A stretch of DNA of 64,000 bases from Prosthecobacter dejongeii (GTDB taxonomy: Bacteria > Verrucomicrobiota > Verrucomicrobiia > Verrucomicrobiales > Verrucomicrobiaceae). The translations under genes and the position numbers were made by a program. The stretch is from contig NZ_JACHIF010000001.1 of assembly GCF_014203045.1 (NCBI RefSeq), forward strand, positions 806,001-870,000. The letters are read 5' to 3'. The notes beneath the pieces are model-generated. The model was not told the origin of the DNA, searched no databases, and saw only the letters and a program-made list of their open reading frames with translations. Below are positions 43,694 to 51,516 of this stretch, in pieces (position 1 is the first letter of the stretch; each line of letters starts with the position of its first letter).

Positions 43694-45067
43694 TCACACC
43701 TCCAGGATGCCGGAGCTGTCGCCGAAGGAGGGTGTTTCCACGCCGGCGCGGTTCAGCATGCCGGTGTAGAGATTGCACAGGGGAGTGTCCTTGGCCGCCA
43801 CCACATGCTGGCCGCCTTTCACGCCTCCACCATGACCGGCGAGGACGAGCGGGAGGTTGCGAGGGTCGTGCTTGTTGCCATCGCGGATGCTGGAGCCAAA
43901 GAGGATGAGGCTGTTATCCAACAGGTTGCCCTCACCTTCTTTGATGCTCTTCAGCTTGTCGATGAGGTAACTATACTGCTCGATGTGCCAGCGGTTGATC
44001 TTCTCGTAAGCGTCCAGTTTGTCCGCCTTGCCCTCGTGATGGGAGAGCTGGTGGTGGCCGCCCTCCACGCCCGGAAGGAAGGAGAAATTCTTGCCACTCA
44101 CCGCCCAGCCAAACATGAAGGTGCTGGTGCGGGTGCTGTCTGTCTGGAAGGACAGCGCCATGAGGTCCAGCATCAGGCGGCAGTGCTCCGTGTGGTCCAG
44201 CCGCAGGCGGGAGCCCGCGTCCTTGGGGTTGGCGGTCATGGCCTCAGCGATGCGTTTGTCCAAGCGTGCCGTGGCCTCCTTGGCCGCTGGGTCCAGGTTT
44301 TCCCCACTGGCCACGCGGGCGATGTCGGCATCAATCCGGCGCTCGATGTGGCGCAGGCTTTCCAGGTATTCGTCCAGGCGCTGCTGGTCCTCCTTGCCCA
44401 CCTTCGCGCGCAGGGATTTGGCATCGGCCAGCACCAGGTCCAGCACGCTTTTGTTTTCCTCGGCACTCGCTTGGCGCTGCGCGGCATCCTCGCGGAACAG
44501 GCGGTCAAAGACGAAGCGCGGATTGATCTCCGCCGGGATGGGGCTGGTGGGCGTGCGCCAGGCGATGTGGCTGCCGTAGAGCATGGTGTAGTTTACATTG
44601 CGATCCACCCCGCTCATGATCGGCTCCGTGCCTAGTTCCAGGGAGGGGAAGCGCGTGAGGTAACCTTTTTCCTTGGCCAGCACCTGATCCACGGAGATGC
44701 CGCAGTGCAGGTCCTTGCCCGTCGTCTTGGCGATAGGCGTGCCCGTGAGCCAGTTCGCCGTCTTCGCATAGTGTCCGTCCCCGGCCAACGAGGCGCGGTT
44801 GCCCAGGCCCGTCAGCACGGTGATGTCCTTCCGGTGCGCCTCCAGCGGGCTCAAAATGGGCGATAATTTAAAGTCCGTCCCCAGCCCCTCCGGCGTCCAG
44901 CGATCCTCCCGCACCCCATTCGGCATGAACAGGAAGCCCATGCGCGTAGGCGCCTTCACCGCCGCTGCTGCCCGCGCCGCACGTGGCTGCATCGCCTCCA
45001 GAAAAGGCAGCGCCACCGTGGCCCCCAGGCCACGCAAGACAGTTCGACGGGAAAGGATTTTGGACAT
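43694..45067 (-). CDS. DUF1552 family Tat-exported protein
   Basis: The 457-residue protein has a twin-arginine signal (LSRRTVLRGLGATVALPFLEAM) and the DUF1552 features GFLFMPNGVREDRW, LTGLGN, the GISVDQVLA motif, and a C-terminal ILFGSSIRDGNKHD. DUF1552 proteins are abundant in Planctomycetes/Verrucomicrobia and are normally encoded beside large cytochrome-like DUF1592/DUF1587 proteins. None is adjacent here. Their function is unknown; they resemble DUF1501/alkaline-phosphatase-like folds. Confidence 0.85.
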   Translation of the reverse strand: MSKILSRRTVLRGLGATVALPFLEAMQPRAARAAAAVKAPTRMGFLFMPNGVREDRWTPEGLGTDFKLSPILSPLEAHRKDITVLTGLGNRASLAGDGHYAKTANWLTGTPIAKTTGKDLHCGISVDQVLAKEKGYLTRFPSLELGTEPIMSGVDRNVNYTMLYGSHIAWRTPTSPIPAEINPRFVFDRLFREDAAQRQASAEENKSVLDLVLADAKSLRAKVGKEDQQRLDEYLESLRHIERRIDADIARVASGENLDPAAKEATARLDKRIAEAMTANPKDAGSRLRLDHTEHCRLMLDLMALSFQTDSTRTSTFMFGWAVSGKNFSFLPGVEGGHHQLSHHEGKADKLDAYEKINRWHIEQYSYLIDKLKSIKEGEGNLLDNSLILFGSSIRDGNKHDPRNLPLVLAGHGGGVKGGQHVVAAKDTPLCNLYTGMLNRAGVETPSFGDSSGILEV

Positions 45068-45185
45068 CGTGATGGGAAAGATACGTCGCGGGAGAAGCCT
45101 TTATTATCAGTCAAAAGCAGGCTTTGCGCCAGGGGACTCTCCTGACAGTAGAAATGCAGGCTTCATCACCCCCGTACCTCTCCTC

Positions 45186-46028
45186 ATGTCCACCCCTGCC
45201 CTGCGGAACTGCGCCTTCTGCCTCCTCGCGCCGATTTTATTCTTCGCGCTGCTACCCACGGGGTCCGTTTGCGGGGCTGGGGAGAAAACCGCCCCCGCCA
45301 ACCCCAATCCACCCCCTCTGGAAAAAGCTGGCCTCGTCCTCACCTTTGATGACCGCAACTTTGACGATTGGCTGGCCGCCCTCCCCTTGTTCGATCAATA
45401 CGGCGTCAAGGCCACCTTCTTCATCAGCGGCCCCATCGATGAAAAGGCCCTGGCCGCCTGCCGCCAACTCATCGCCCACGGCCACGCCATCGGCTCCCAC
45501 AGCGTGCATCATCTCAAAGCCGTGGATTATGTGCGGGAGCATTCCATCGAAGACTACCTTCGCCACGAAGTTCAACCGCAGCTCGATGCCTGGCAGGCTG
45601 CGGGCATCTCCGTGACCTCGTTTGCCTTTCCCAGCAGCAGTAGCGATGCCGCCACCGAAACCGCCTTGCTCAAAATCTTCCGTCACCTGCGCATCGGCGG
45701 CCCCATGGCCCCGGGAGACCGCCTCAGCGACCGCGATCCCTTCTTCACCCCCATCGCCCAAGTTCCCACCCGTGGGGCTCTGCCCTCCAAAGGCATTGAC
45801 TACGCCCCCACCCGCGAAGACCGCACCTACGACCAGCTCGACGCCGCCCTCACCCGCACCGCCACTCGGGGCGAGATCCTCACCCTCTACGCCCACGGCA
45901 TCCGTAACATCGGCGGCAAAGGCCACTTCATCACCCCCCAGGCCCTCGAACACCTCTTCCTCAAAGCCCGCGAGCTGAAGCTAGCGTTTTACACCTTTGA
46001 TCAATTGCCGGAGGTCTTGGAGCCATAA
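45186..46028 (+). CDS. secreted polysaccharide deacetylase (NodB domain)
   Basis: From ATG 45186 the 280-residue product has a signal peptide (MSTPALRNCAFCLLAPILFFALLP). A NodB deacetylase domain follows with the metal-binding TFDD (VLTFDDRNFDDW) and HSVHH in AIGSHSVHHL. The divergent DUF1552 gene is 118 bases away. A longer in-frame start would run into that gene and is rejected. Its substrate, such as chitin, xylan or peptidoglycan, is not shown. A TTCCACA/TGTGGAA hairpin lies just after the stop. Confidence 0.85.
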   Translation: MSTPALRNCAFCLLAPILFFALLPTGSVCGAGEKTAPANPNPPPLEKAGLVLTFDDRNFDDWLAALPLFDQYGVKATFFISGPIDEKALAACRQLIAHGHAIGSHSVHHLKAVDYVREHSIEDYLRHEVQPQLDAWQAAGISVTSFAFPSSSSDAATETALLKIFRHLRIGGPMAPGDRLSDRDPFFTPIAQVPTRGALPSKGIDYAPTREDRTYDQLDAALTRTATRGEILTLYAHGIRNIGGKGHFITPQALEHLFLKARELKLAFYTFDQLPEVLEP

Positions 46029-46398
46029 AAATCCATCTTCCACAAATGTGGAATCTCCATTTTATTAAGGGGGATCTCCACGCGTCATCATCAACCTTCA
46101 ATGGCCCTAAGAGTAATCTCACATGAGGGGGTATCCGTACTGAATTCAGGTGCTTATTGTTTTGGGTGAGAATGTCTCTTATCAAACCAGCCAACCTCTC
46201 GTCATTTTCAGAGAAATCCGACTACCGCCAATGACTTTACAAAATATTCAGACACCTGTATCATTTTCTCAATTCCAAATGCACGCGGTTGATATAACCC
46301 ATTAGCCTAAGCCCCTTTAAAGAGAGGTTCATTAGGACTTAAAAGCATTTGTTGTAATTCCATTCAAAAACTCTCAATTATTACACCTTTAAGCATCA
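46029..46398. other. AT-rich left flank of the methylase/DUF262/HEPN island
   Basis: About 370 bases without a clear gene. On the minus strand a frame from about 46210 to 46020 reads SDFSENDERLAGLIRDILTQ with no convincing start. It could be a fragment of a lost gene or chance. The first part probably contains the promoter of the operon. No tRNA, integrase or direct repeat was seen. Confidence 0.4.
46038..46065 (+). terminator. possible terminator after the deacetylase gene
   Basis: TTCCACA and TGTGGAA make a perfect 7-bp stem with a 2-base loop. The sequence after it is TCTCCATTTTA, only weakly T-rich. It also marks the left edge of the AT-rich island. Confidence 0.4.
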
Positions 46399-47703
46399 AT
46401 GGAAAAATACACTGCCTATATCAATACTCTTGATGCAATTTTAGAAAGCATTGAGTGGGGCAGATGTGTCTTCGACAACGAACTTGTACACTTTCATCTC
46501 AATGGTGGAGCTGCATCAGAACTTAGAACTTTGGTAAACAGGCATCAACTGCGCAACTCCGGAGCATTTTTCACTGGTGAGAAATTAGCTCGTCAAATGG
46601 TGCAATTGATTGCACCAAAAAATTACGGAGACACTTCCGCATGGGACCCAAATTGTGGTGCCGGAGACCTTCTTTTGCGATGGTCAGAACGGTTGCGCCT
46701 AATTAATGGCGATTTGGAAGCCACTCTGTTACATTGGGAAAAGCGACTGTATGGCGTCGAGATTCATCCAGAATTCCTTCAAGTAGCAAAACGTAGACTA
46801 ATTTTGGCAGCCGTGAGTCGAGGTGCAAAGCTTAAACACGGACAGCTAGTGCCGGACAACTTTTTTAAGGGTCTTATATGCCATGATTTACTTCACGGTG
46901 ATATGTGCATTCCTGACAAAGCTGTCATTTTGATGAATCCACCATTTACTATGATAGAAACTCCAGAAGACTGTTATAATTGGTCTTCGGGTAAAGTTGC
47001 CTTTGCTGCCGTCGCTTTTCTCAATTGTTTAAAGTTAGCTAGATCAGGTCAACAAATTATCGCTATCCTTCCCGATGTACTTCGTAGCGGTTCCCGTTAT
47101 GAACGCTGGCGTAAATTGGTCAGCCAATATGCTTCATCAGCAAAGGTAAAAGTCGTTGGAAGATTCAGCAATGAAGCGGACGTAGACGTTTTCATTTTAC
47201 ATGCAATTTCTGGTAAAGCAGGGCATACGAATATTGTATGGTTTCAGCAAAGTTCGAGGCAAGACACTCATGCTCTCGGCGACATTTGTGAAGTTCGAGT
47301 AGGCACAGTAGTTCCACATCGCCACACACAAGAAGGGCCGAAGGTTGCTTATTTAACCACAGCCGATTCCCCGCCATGGCGTGAATTAAAAAATCTGGCT
47401 TCTACCATTAGATATTCGGGGACTTGTGTTAATGGTCCATTTCTAGCTGTACGACGAACTTCAAGTCCATCAGATATTAATCGCGCAATTACCACAATTA
47501 TTAATTACTCAGGCTCTGTCGCCGTCGAAAATCACCTTATTACGTTACGTCCATTAGACGGAAAAATACAAACTTGCCGTCGTATTCAAAAACACCTCCG
47601 TTCCGAAAAGGTTCGAGAATGGTTAGATGGACGGATTCGATGTAGACATTTAACCGTTTCTTCGTTACGCGAAATACCAATATCACCAAACGATTGCCCT
47701 TAA
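46399..47703 (+). CDS. N-6 adenine-type DNA methyltransferase
   Basis: The 434-residue protein has the SAM-binding motif DPNCGAGDLLL at 83-93 and the catalytic motif N180PPF183 in ILMNPPFT, in the N12/gamma-like order of type I HsdM and related enzymes. LRNSGAFFTGEKLARQMVQLI precedes motif I, as in HsdM-like and BREX-like enzymes. There is no target-recognition domain of clear HsdS type, though the C-terminal 150 residues could read DNA. Low GC. It is the first gene of a three-gene operon, followed after 18 bases by a DUF262 gene. Confidence 0.85.
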   Translation: MEKYTAYINTLDAILESIEWGRCVFDNELVHFHLNGGAASELRTLVNRHQLRNSGAFFTGEKLARQMVQLIAPKNYGDTSAWDPNCGAGDLLLRWSERLRLINGDLEATLLHWEKRLYGVEIHPEFLQVAKRRLILAAVSRGAKLKHGQLVPDNFFKGLICHDLLHGDMCIPDKAVILMNPPFTMIETPEDCYNWSSGKVAFAAVAFLNCLKLARSGQQIIAILPDVLRSGSRYERWRKLVSQYASSAKVKVVGRFSNEADVDVFILHAISGKAGHTNIVWFQQSSRQDTHALGDICEVRVGTVVPHRHTQEGPKVAYLTTADSPPWRELKNLASTIRYSGTCVNGPFLAVRRTSSPSDINRAITTIINYSGSVAVENHLITLRPLDGKIQTCRRIQKHLRSEKVREWLDGRIRCRHLTVSSLREIPISPNDCP

Positions 47704-47721
47704 TAATAAACCCCGAATACA

Positions 47722-48813
47722 ATGCCACTTGAACAAGAAGTTTTAGAAGGACGCCAGGAAATACATACGGATGCCTATTCAATGTCGATTGGGGAGATCG
47801 TTAATCTCTACAGGGATGGTGAGCTCGAAATCCACCCTGAATTTCAAAGGGAGTTCAGATGGAAGCTTTCCCAAAAAAGTAGACTCATAGAATCCATATT
47901 ACTCGGAATTCCACTTCCATCTATTTTTGTAGCGCAGCGAAACGATGGTGTTTGGGACGTCGTAGATGGACTGCAGCGAATTTCTACTATTCTTTCATTT
48001 ATGGGAGAACTCCTGGATGAGAGCGGATGTAAGGTTGAACAGCTTGTTCTTGAGAAGACCCCCTACCTTCCCTCACTTGAAGGGGTTTCATGGGATAATG
48101 GAATGCCAGACGATCTTAAAAGAGCCTTCAAACGAGAAAAGTTTGATGTAAAAATCATTAAAAAAGAAAGCGACGAAAACGCTAAGTTTGAACTCTTCCA
48201 ACGACTTAACACTGGTGGAGCCGGTCTTTCAGAACAGGAAGTGCGTAACTGCCTTCTCCTTATGGTAAATCGAAAATCTTACGAATGGCTTAAGGAGAGG
48301 AGTAAAAATGAAAACTTCATAAACTGCTTAAATTTAACTGATAGACTAATTGATGAAAAATATGAGATGGAGCTCGTTTTGCGCTTCATCTGTATTGTGA
48401 AGTATGATAAGAGTGCACCTATTGATGACGAGGATATGGGACCATTCCTAACTACTCAAATGAAAAGGTTAATGGTAGACAATGATTTTGCTTTCGAAAA
48501 TGAAACCAAATTATTTGATACAACTTTCAATATTTTAGCTCGGCTCAAAGGAGAGGACGCCTTCAGACGTTATTCACAGCCCAAACAAAAACATGAAGGA
48601 CAGTTTTCTGTTTCTTTATTTGAATGCATTTCGGCGGGCGTTGCTTTTGCGATACAACAAGGGCAGACCGAAGTGGAAATTTCATCTAAGCTTAGCACGC
48701 TAGTAGTTACGTTAGCGGATAATCCAAATTTTAACGAAGCAACCAAGCACGGAATGAGAGGAATCAACCGTTTGCCCAAACTTGTTGATCTGGCGCGTGA
48801 GTTGTTCAGATAG
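47722..48813 (+). CDS. DUF262 domain protein (GmrSD N-domain/ParB-like)
   Basis: The 363-residue protein has the DUF262 core: LYRDGELEIHPEFQREFRW (about 32-50), SRLIESILLGIPLPSIFVAQ, and the signature D82GLQR86 in VVDGLQRIST. In GmrS-like proteins this domain binds or hydrolyses NTP. The DUF1524 HNH nuclease half of GmrSD is absent, so this is a DUF262-only protein. It sits between the methylase and a HEPN protein with 18-base gaps on both sides, which suggests that the HEPN protein is the effector and this one the NTP-using sensor or regulator. Confidence 0.85.
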   Translation: MPLEQEVLEGRQEIHTDAYSMSIGEIVNLYRDGELEIHPEFQREFRWKLSQKSRLIESILLGIPLPSIFVAQRNDGVWDVVDGLQRISTILSFMGELLDESGCKVEQLVLEKTPYLPSLEGVSWDNGMPDDLKRAFKREKFDVKIIKKESDENAKFELFQRLNTGGAGLSEQEVRNCLLLMVNRKSYEWLKERSKNENFINCLNLTDRLIDEKYEMELVLRFICIVKYDKSAPIDDEDMGPFLTTQMKRLMVDNDFAFENETKLFDTTFNILARLKGEDAFRRYSQPKQKHEGQFSVSLFECISAGVAFAIQQGQTEVEISSKLSTLVVTLADNPNFNEATKHGMRGINRLPKLVDLARELFR

Positions 48814-48831
48814 GTAACCCATGGAGCTAAA

Positions 48832-49506
48832 ATGAAGATAAAATCGATCGGCGACTTTGAAGCTGCAATAGATAAAGATTTTCAATGGCGCAAACACGAA
48901 ATCACCACAATAAAACTTGCTCTAAAATCCGCCCGAGCTCATCAAGTGGACGTGTATTTTAGATCAGGAGTTGTATTATTATATGCTCACTGGGAAGGCC
49001 TTGTTAAGTTTTCCGCAAAAGCCTATTTATCCTATGTAAATAACCAAGGATGTTGCTACCACTTGATGCAGCCAAATTTTTTGTTTTTTGCAGTAAAAGA
49101 GTCCCTAGAAAACTCAGGTAAAGTTAATCTAAGTAACTATTCACTTTTTGAAAAAACACAGGATTTTTTCACAACCTCTAACACACAGAAATTTTGTGTT
49201 AATGCTGATCTTCACATCTCCACCAAAGAAAATCAGAACCTCACCTCTGCTGAATTTAAAGCAATAGTGTGTAAATTAGGCCTGCGGTATCTAACGTTGT
49301 ATGAGTTAAAAGAGAAGCTGATTGATAACCAATTATTGAAATATCGGAATAAAGTAGCTCATGGCGAGTCTTTAAGAGATGAAATATCTGATCCACTGGA
49401 CACATTCACTACTCTGACAGATAAGGTTCTTGAAAATTTGGAGAGTTTGTGCTCTCAACTTAGGCAGGCTGCTCAGGGCAAAAACTTTCTAAAACCTGCG
49501 GCTTAA
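48832..49506 (+). CDS. HEPN-like protein (MAE_28990/MAE_18760-type), probable RNase
   Basis: The 224-residue helical protein contains SGVVLLYAHWEGLVKFSAKAY and the RxxxxH motif of HEPN ribonucleases: R172NKVAH177 in KYRNKVAHGES. This resembles the MAE_28990/MAE_18760 HEPN families, which were predicted to act in conflict systems. The catalytic motif is intact, so metal-independent RNA cleavage is plausible. It follows the DUF262 gene by 18 bases and is the last gene of the island operon. Confidence 0.8.
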   Translation: MKIKSIGDFEAAIDKDFQWRKHEITTIKLALKSARAHQVDVYFRSGVVLLYAHWEGLVKFSAKAYLSYVNNQGCCYHLMQPNFLFFAVKESLENSGKVNLSNYSLFEKTQDFFTTSNTQKFCVNADLHISTKENQNLTSAEFKAIVCKLGLRYLTLYELKEKLIDNQLLKYRNKVAHGESLRDEISDPLDTFTTLTDKVLENLESLCSQLRQAAQGKNFLKPAA

Positions 49507-49905
49507 AAGCTATCTCACAAGATCACCCTCTCCTTTCAATTTAATATAAGATATTTATGATTGATAATTCCATTAATGGATTAAGTATTTGCGAATAGTG
49601 CGCAAAACAGAGAACTCTAGCTGAATATCAAAATATCTCTTTGCCGACCCAGACTCAGTTAGCCCCACTCTAAGCATTAGCGTAATATATTCTTCGTTTC
49701 GCGAGTCCCGCCTTATCATCGGCGTCAAAGTTTCACCAGTGCTGGTTTGCTGGTCTCTCAGAAATTAACCTTACGCTCCAATATAATTGGTGGAGGAAAA
49801 GCCTCGAATGCATGGAAAAGAATTCCCATACGATTCACTGCTTTACAGCCCCCTCAGAAAACAAGCTGCAAAGTGGTCCTAACAGTGCTAAAGGCTCTGC
49901 CCCAC
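49507..49905. other. AT-rich right flank of the island
   Basis: About 400 bases with no convincing gene. A near-palindrome (CCATTAATGG, 49572-49581) could be an operator or weak terminator. The stretch also holds the presumed promoter of the ABC-F gene. An in-frame upstream start for that gene (49747) would add residues with no family likeness. No attachment-site repeat matching the left flank was found by eye. Confidence 0.4.
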
Positions 49906-51516
49906 ATGCTCACCCTCCGCGACGTCACCAAGACTTTCAATGCCCGAACGCTGTTTACCGGGGCCAACATGACTGTGAACTACGCAGAACGCGTGGCTCT
50001 CGTCGGCCCGAACGGTGCGGGCAAGTCCACGCTGTTTTCTCTGATCCTGAAGGAGGATGAGCCGGACGCGGGCGAGGTGATCCGCGATGAGTGGACGACC
50101 CTGGGCTACCTGCCGCAGGAGAGCGAGCCGGTGGGCGAGGAGACCATCCTGGATGTGGCCACGGGCAAGGCGGGGCTGATCGAGGAGCTGGAAAAGATCC
50201 TCCGCGAGTTCGAAGAACGCGGCGATGTGGCAGCCCCGGAATACAATGAGGCGCATGCCAAGCACGATGCGCTGAATGATCCGCAGGCCGAGGCGAAGGC
50301 GAAGAAGATCCTGAAGGGGTTCGGTTTCAAGGAAGAGGATTTTAGCAAACCTGCCCGTGAATACTCGGGCGGCTGGGTGATGCGTGCGCACTTGGCGCGG
50401 ATCCTGGTCATCGAGCCAGATCTGCTGCTGCTGGATGAGCCGACCAACCACCTGGACCTGCTGTCCCTGATGTGGTTCCGCAATTACCTGAAGAACTACC
50501 CGGGTGCGATCCTGCTGATTTCGCATGACCGTGACTTCATGGATGAGCTGATCGAGACGGTGTACGAGATCGAAGAGAGCAAGCTGGTGCAGTACCAGGG
50601 TAACTACACGCAGTACCTGACGCAGAAGGAAGCGAACTGGGAGCGCGCCTACCAAGCCTGGAAAAACCAGCAGAAGGAGATCGAAGCGATCCAGGAATTC
50701 ATCGATCGGTTCCGCTCCGTGACCTCGAAGGCGGCGCAGGCGCAGAGCCGCGAGCGCCAACTGGAGAAGATGGATAAGCTGGACCGGCCGCGCCCCTTGC
50801 GGAAGGCCTTCCGTTTCAATTTCCCGCAGCCTCCGCGCGGCGGCCAGCGTGTCATCGCGCTGACGGACATCCATCAGGCCTACGGCGAGAAGAAGATCTA
50901 CCAGGGCCTGGACCTGGAAGTGGAAAAGGGCGAGCGCACCGTGCTGGTGGGCCCCAACGGCGCAGGCAAGTCCACACTGATCAAGATCATGGCCGGCGAG
51001 GTGCCTTTCCAAAAGGGCGAGCGCCGCTTTGGCACGAACATCAAGATGGGCTACTTCTCCCAGCACCGCGCCGATACGCTGGACCCGGAATGCACCATCC
51101 TGGAAGAACTAAAACGCTGCGCCCCTGAGTTGCGTGAAGACGATGCCCGCAGCATCCTGGGTAGCTTCCTCTTCAAGCGTGAAGACGTTTACAAGAAGTG
51201 CAAAGTCCTCAGCGGGGGTGAAAAGAGCCGTCTGAATCTGGTGAAGTTCCTGGTGGATCCGCCTAACCTACTTTTGATGGATGAGCCGACGACGCACTTG
51301 GACATATGGGCCATTGAGGGCCTGATCCTGGCGCTGCAAAAGTTTGAAGGCACACTGGTCTTCATTTCACATGACGTGCACTTCATCCGCAGTCTCGCGA
51401 CGAAGGTGCTGCACATCAATGCCGGGGTGGTCACGCCTTACAGTGGCGGTTATGACTACTACCTGGAGAAGACAGGCGCGGAAGAGAATGCACGCGCGGC
51501 GGTGATCGCAGGCTAG
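49906..51516 (+). CDS. ABC-F family ribosome-associated ATPase
   Basis: The 536-residue protein has two ATP-binding cassettes and no membrane segment, the ABC-F layout. Each has a Walker A (GPNGAGKSTL), a signature (YSGGWVMRAHLARIL and LSGGEKSRLNLVKFL) and a Walker B (LLLLDEPTNHLDL and LLLMDEPTTHLDI). The linker between them (about 240-320) is a charged helical region. Members bind the ribosomal E site to aid translation. The subtype (Uup, EttA or YbiT-like) is not decided here. Start ATG 49906 begins MLTLRDVTKTFN. Confidence 0.94.
   Translation: MLTLRDVTKTFNARTLFTGANMTVNYAERVALVGPNGAGKSTLFSLILKEDEPDAGEVIRDEWTTLGYLPQESEPVGEETILDVATGKAGLIEELEKILREFEERGDVAAPEYNEAHAKHDALNDPQAEAKAKKILKGFGFKEEDFSKPAREYSGGWVMRAHLARILVIEPDLLLLDEPTNHLDLLSLMWFRNYLKNYPGAILLISHDRDFMDELIETVYEIEESKLVQYQGNYTQYLTQKEANWERAYQAWKNQQKEIEAIQEFIDRFRSVTSKAAQAQSRERQLEKMDKLDRPRPLRKAFRFNFPQPPRGGQRVIALTDIHQAYGEKKIYQGLDLEVEKGERTVLVGPNGAGKSTLIKIMAGEVPFQKGERRFGTNIKMGYFSQHRADTLDPECTILEELKRCAPELREDDARSILGSFLFKREDVYKKCKVLSGGEKSRLNLVKFLVDPPNLLLMDEPTTHLDIWAIEGLILALQKFEGTLVFISHDVHFIRSLATKVLHINAGVVTPYSGGYDYYLEKTGAEENARAAVIAG

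Noticed and set aside
43553-44635. 360-codon plus-strand frame starting in the repeat and running antisense to the DUF1552 gene
   Set aside because: Shadow; the minus-strand gene has a Tat signal and family motifs.
46020-46194. Small gene on the minus strand at the left flank of the island
   Set aside because: No convincing start and it overlaps the deacetylase gene end; at most a fragment.
49888-51066. Open frame of 392 codons antisense to the ABC-F gene
   Set aside because: Shadow caused by high-GC codon use; Leu/Arg/His-rich without motifs.
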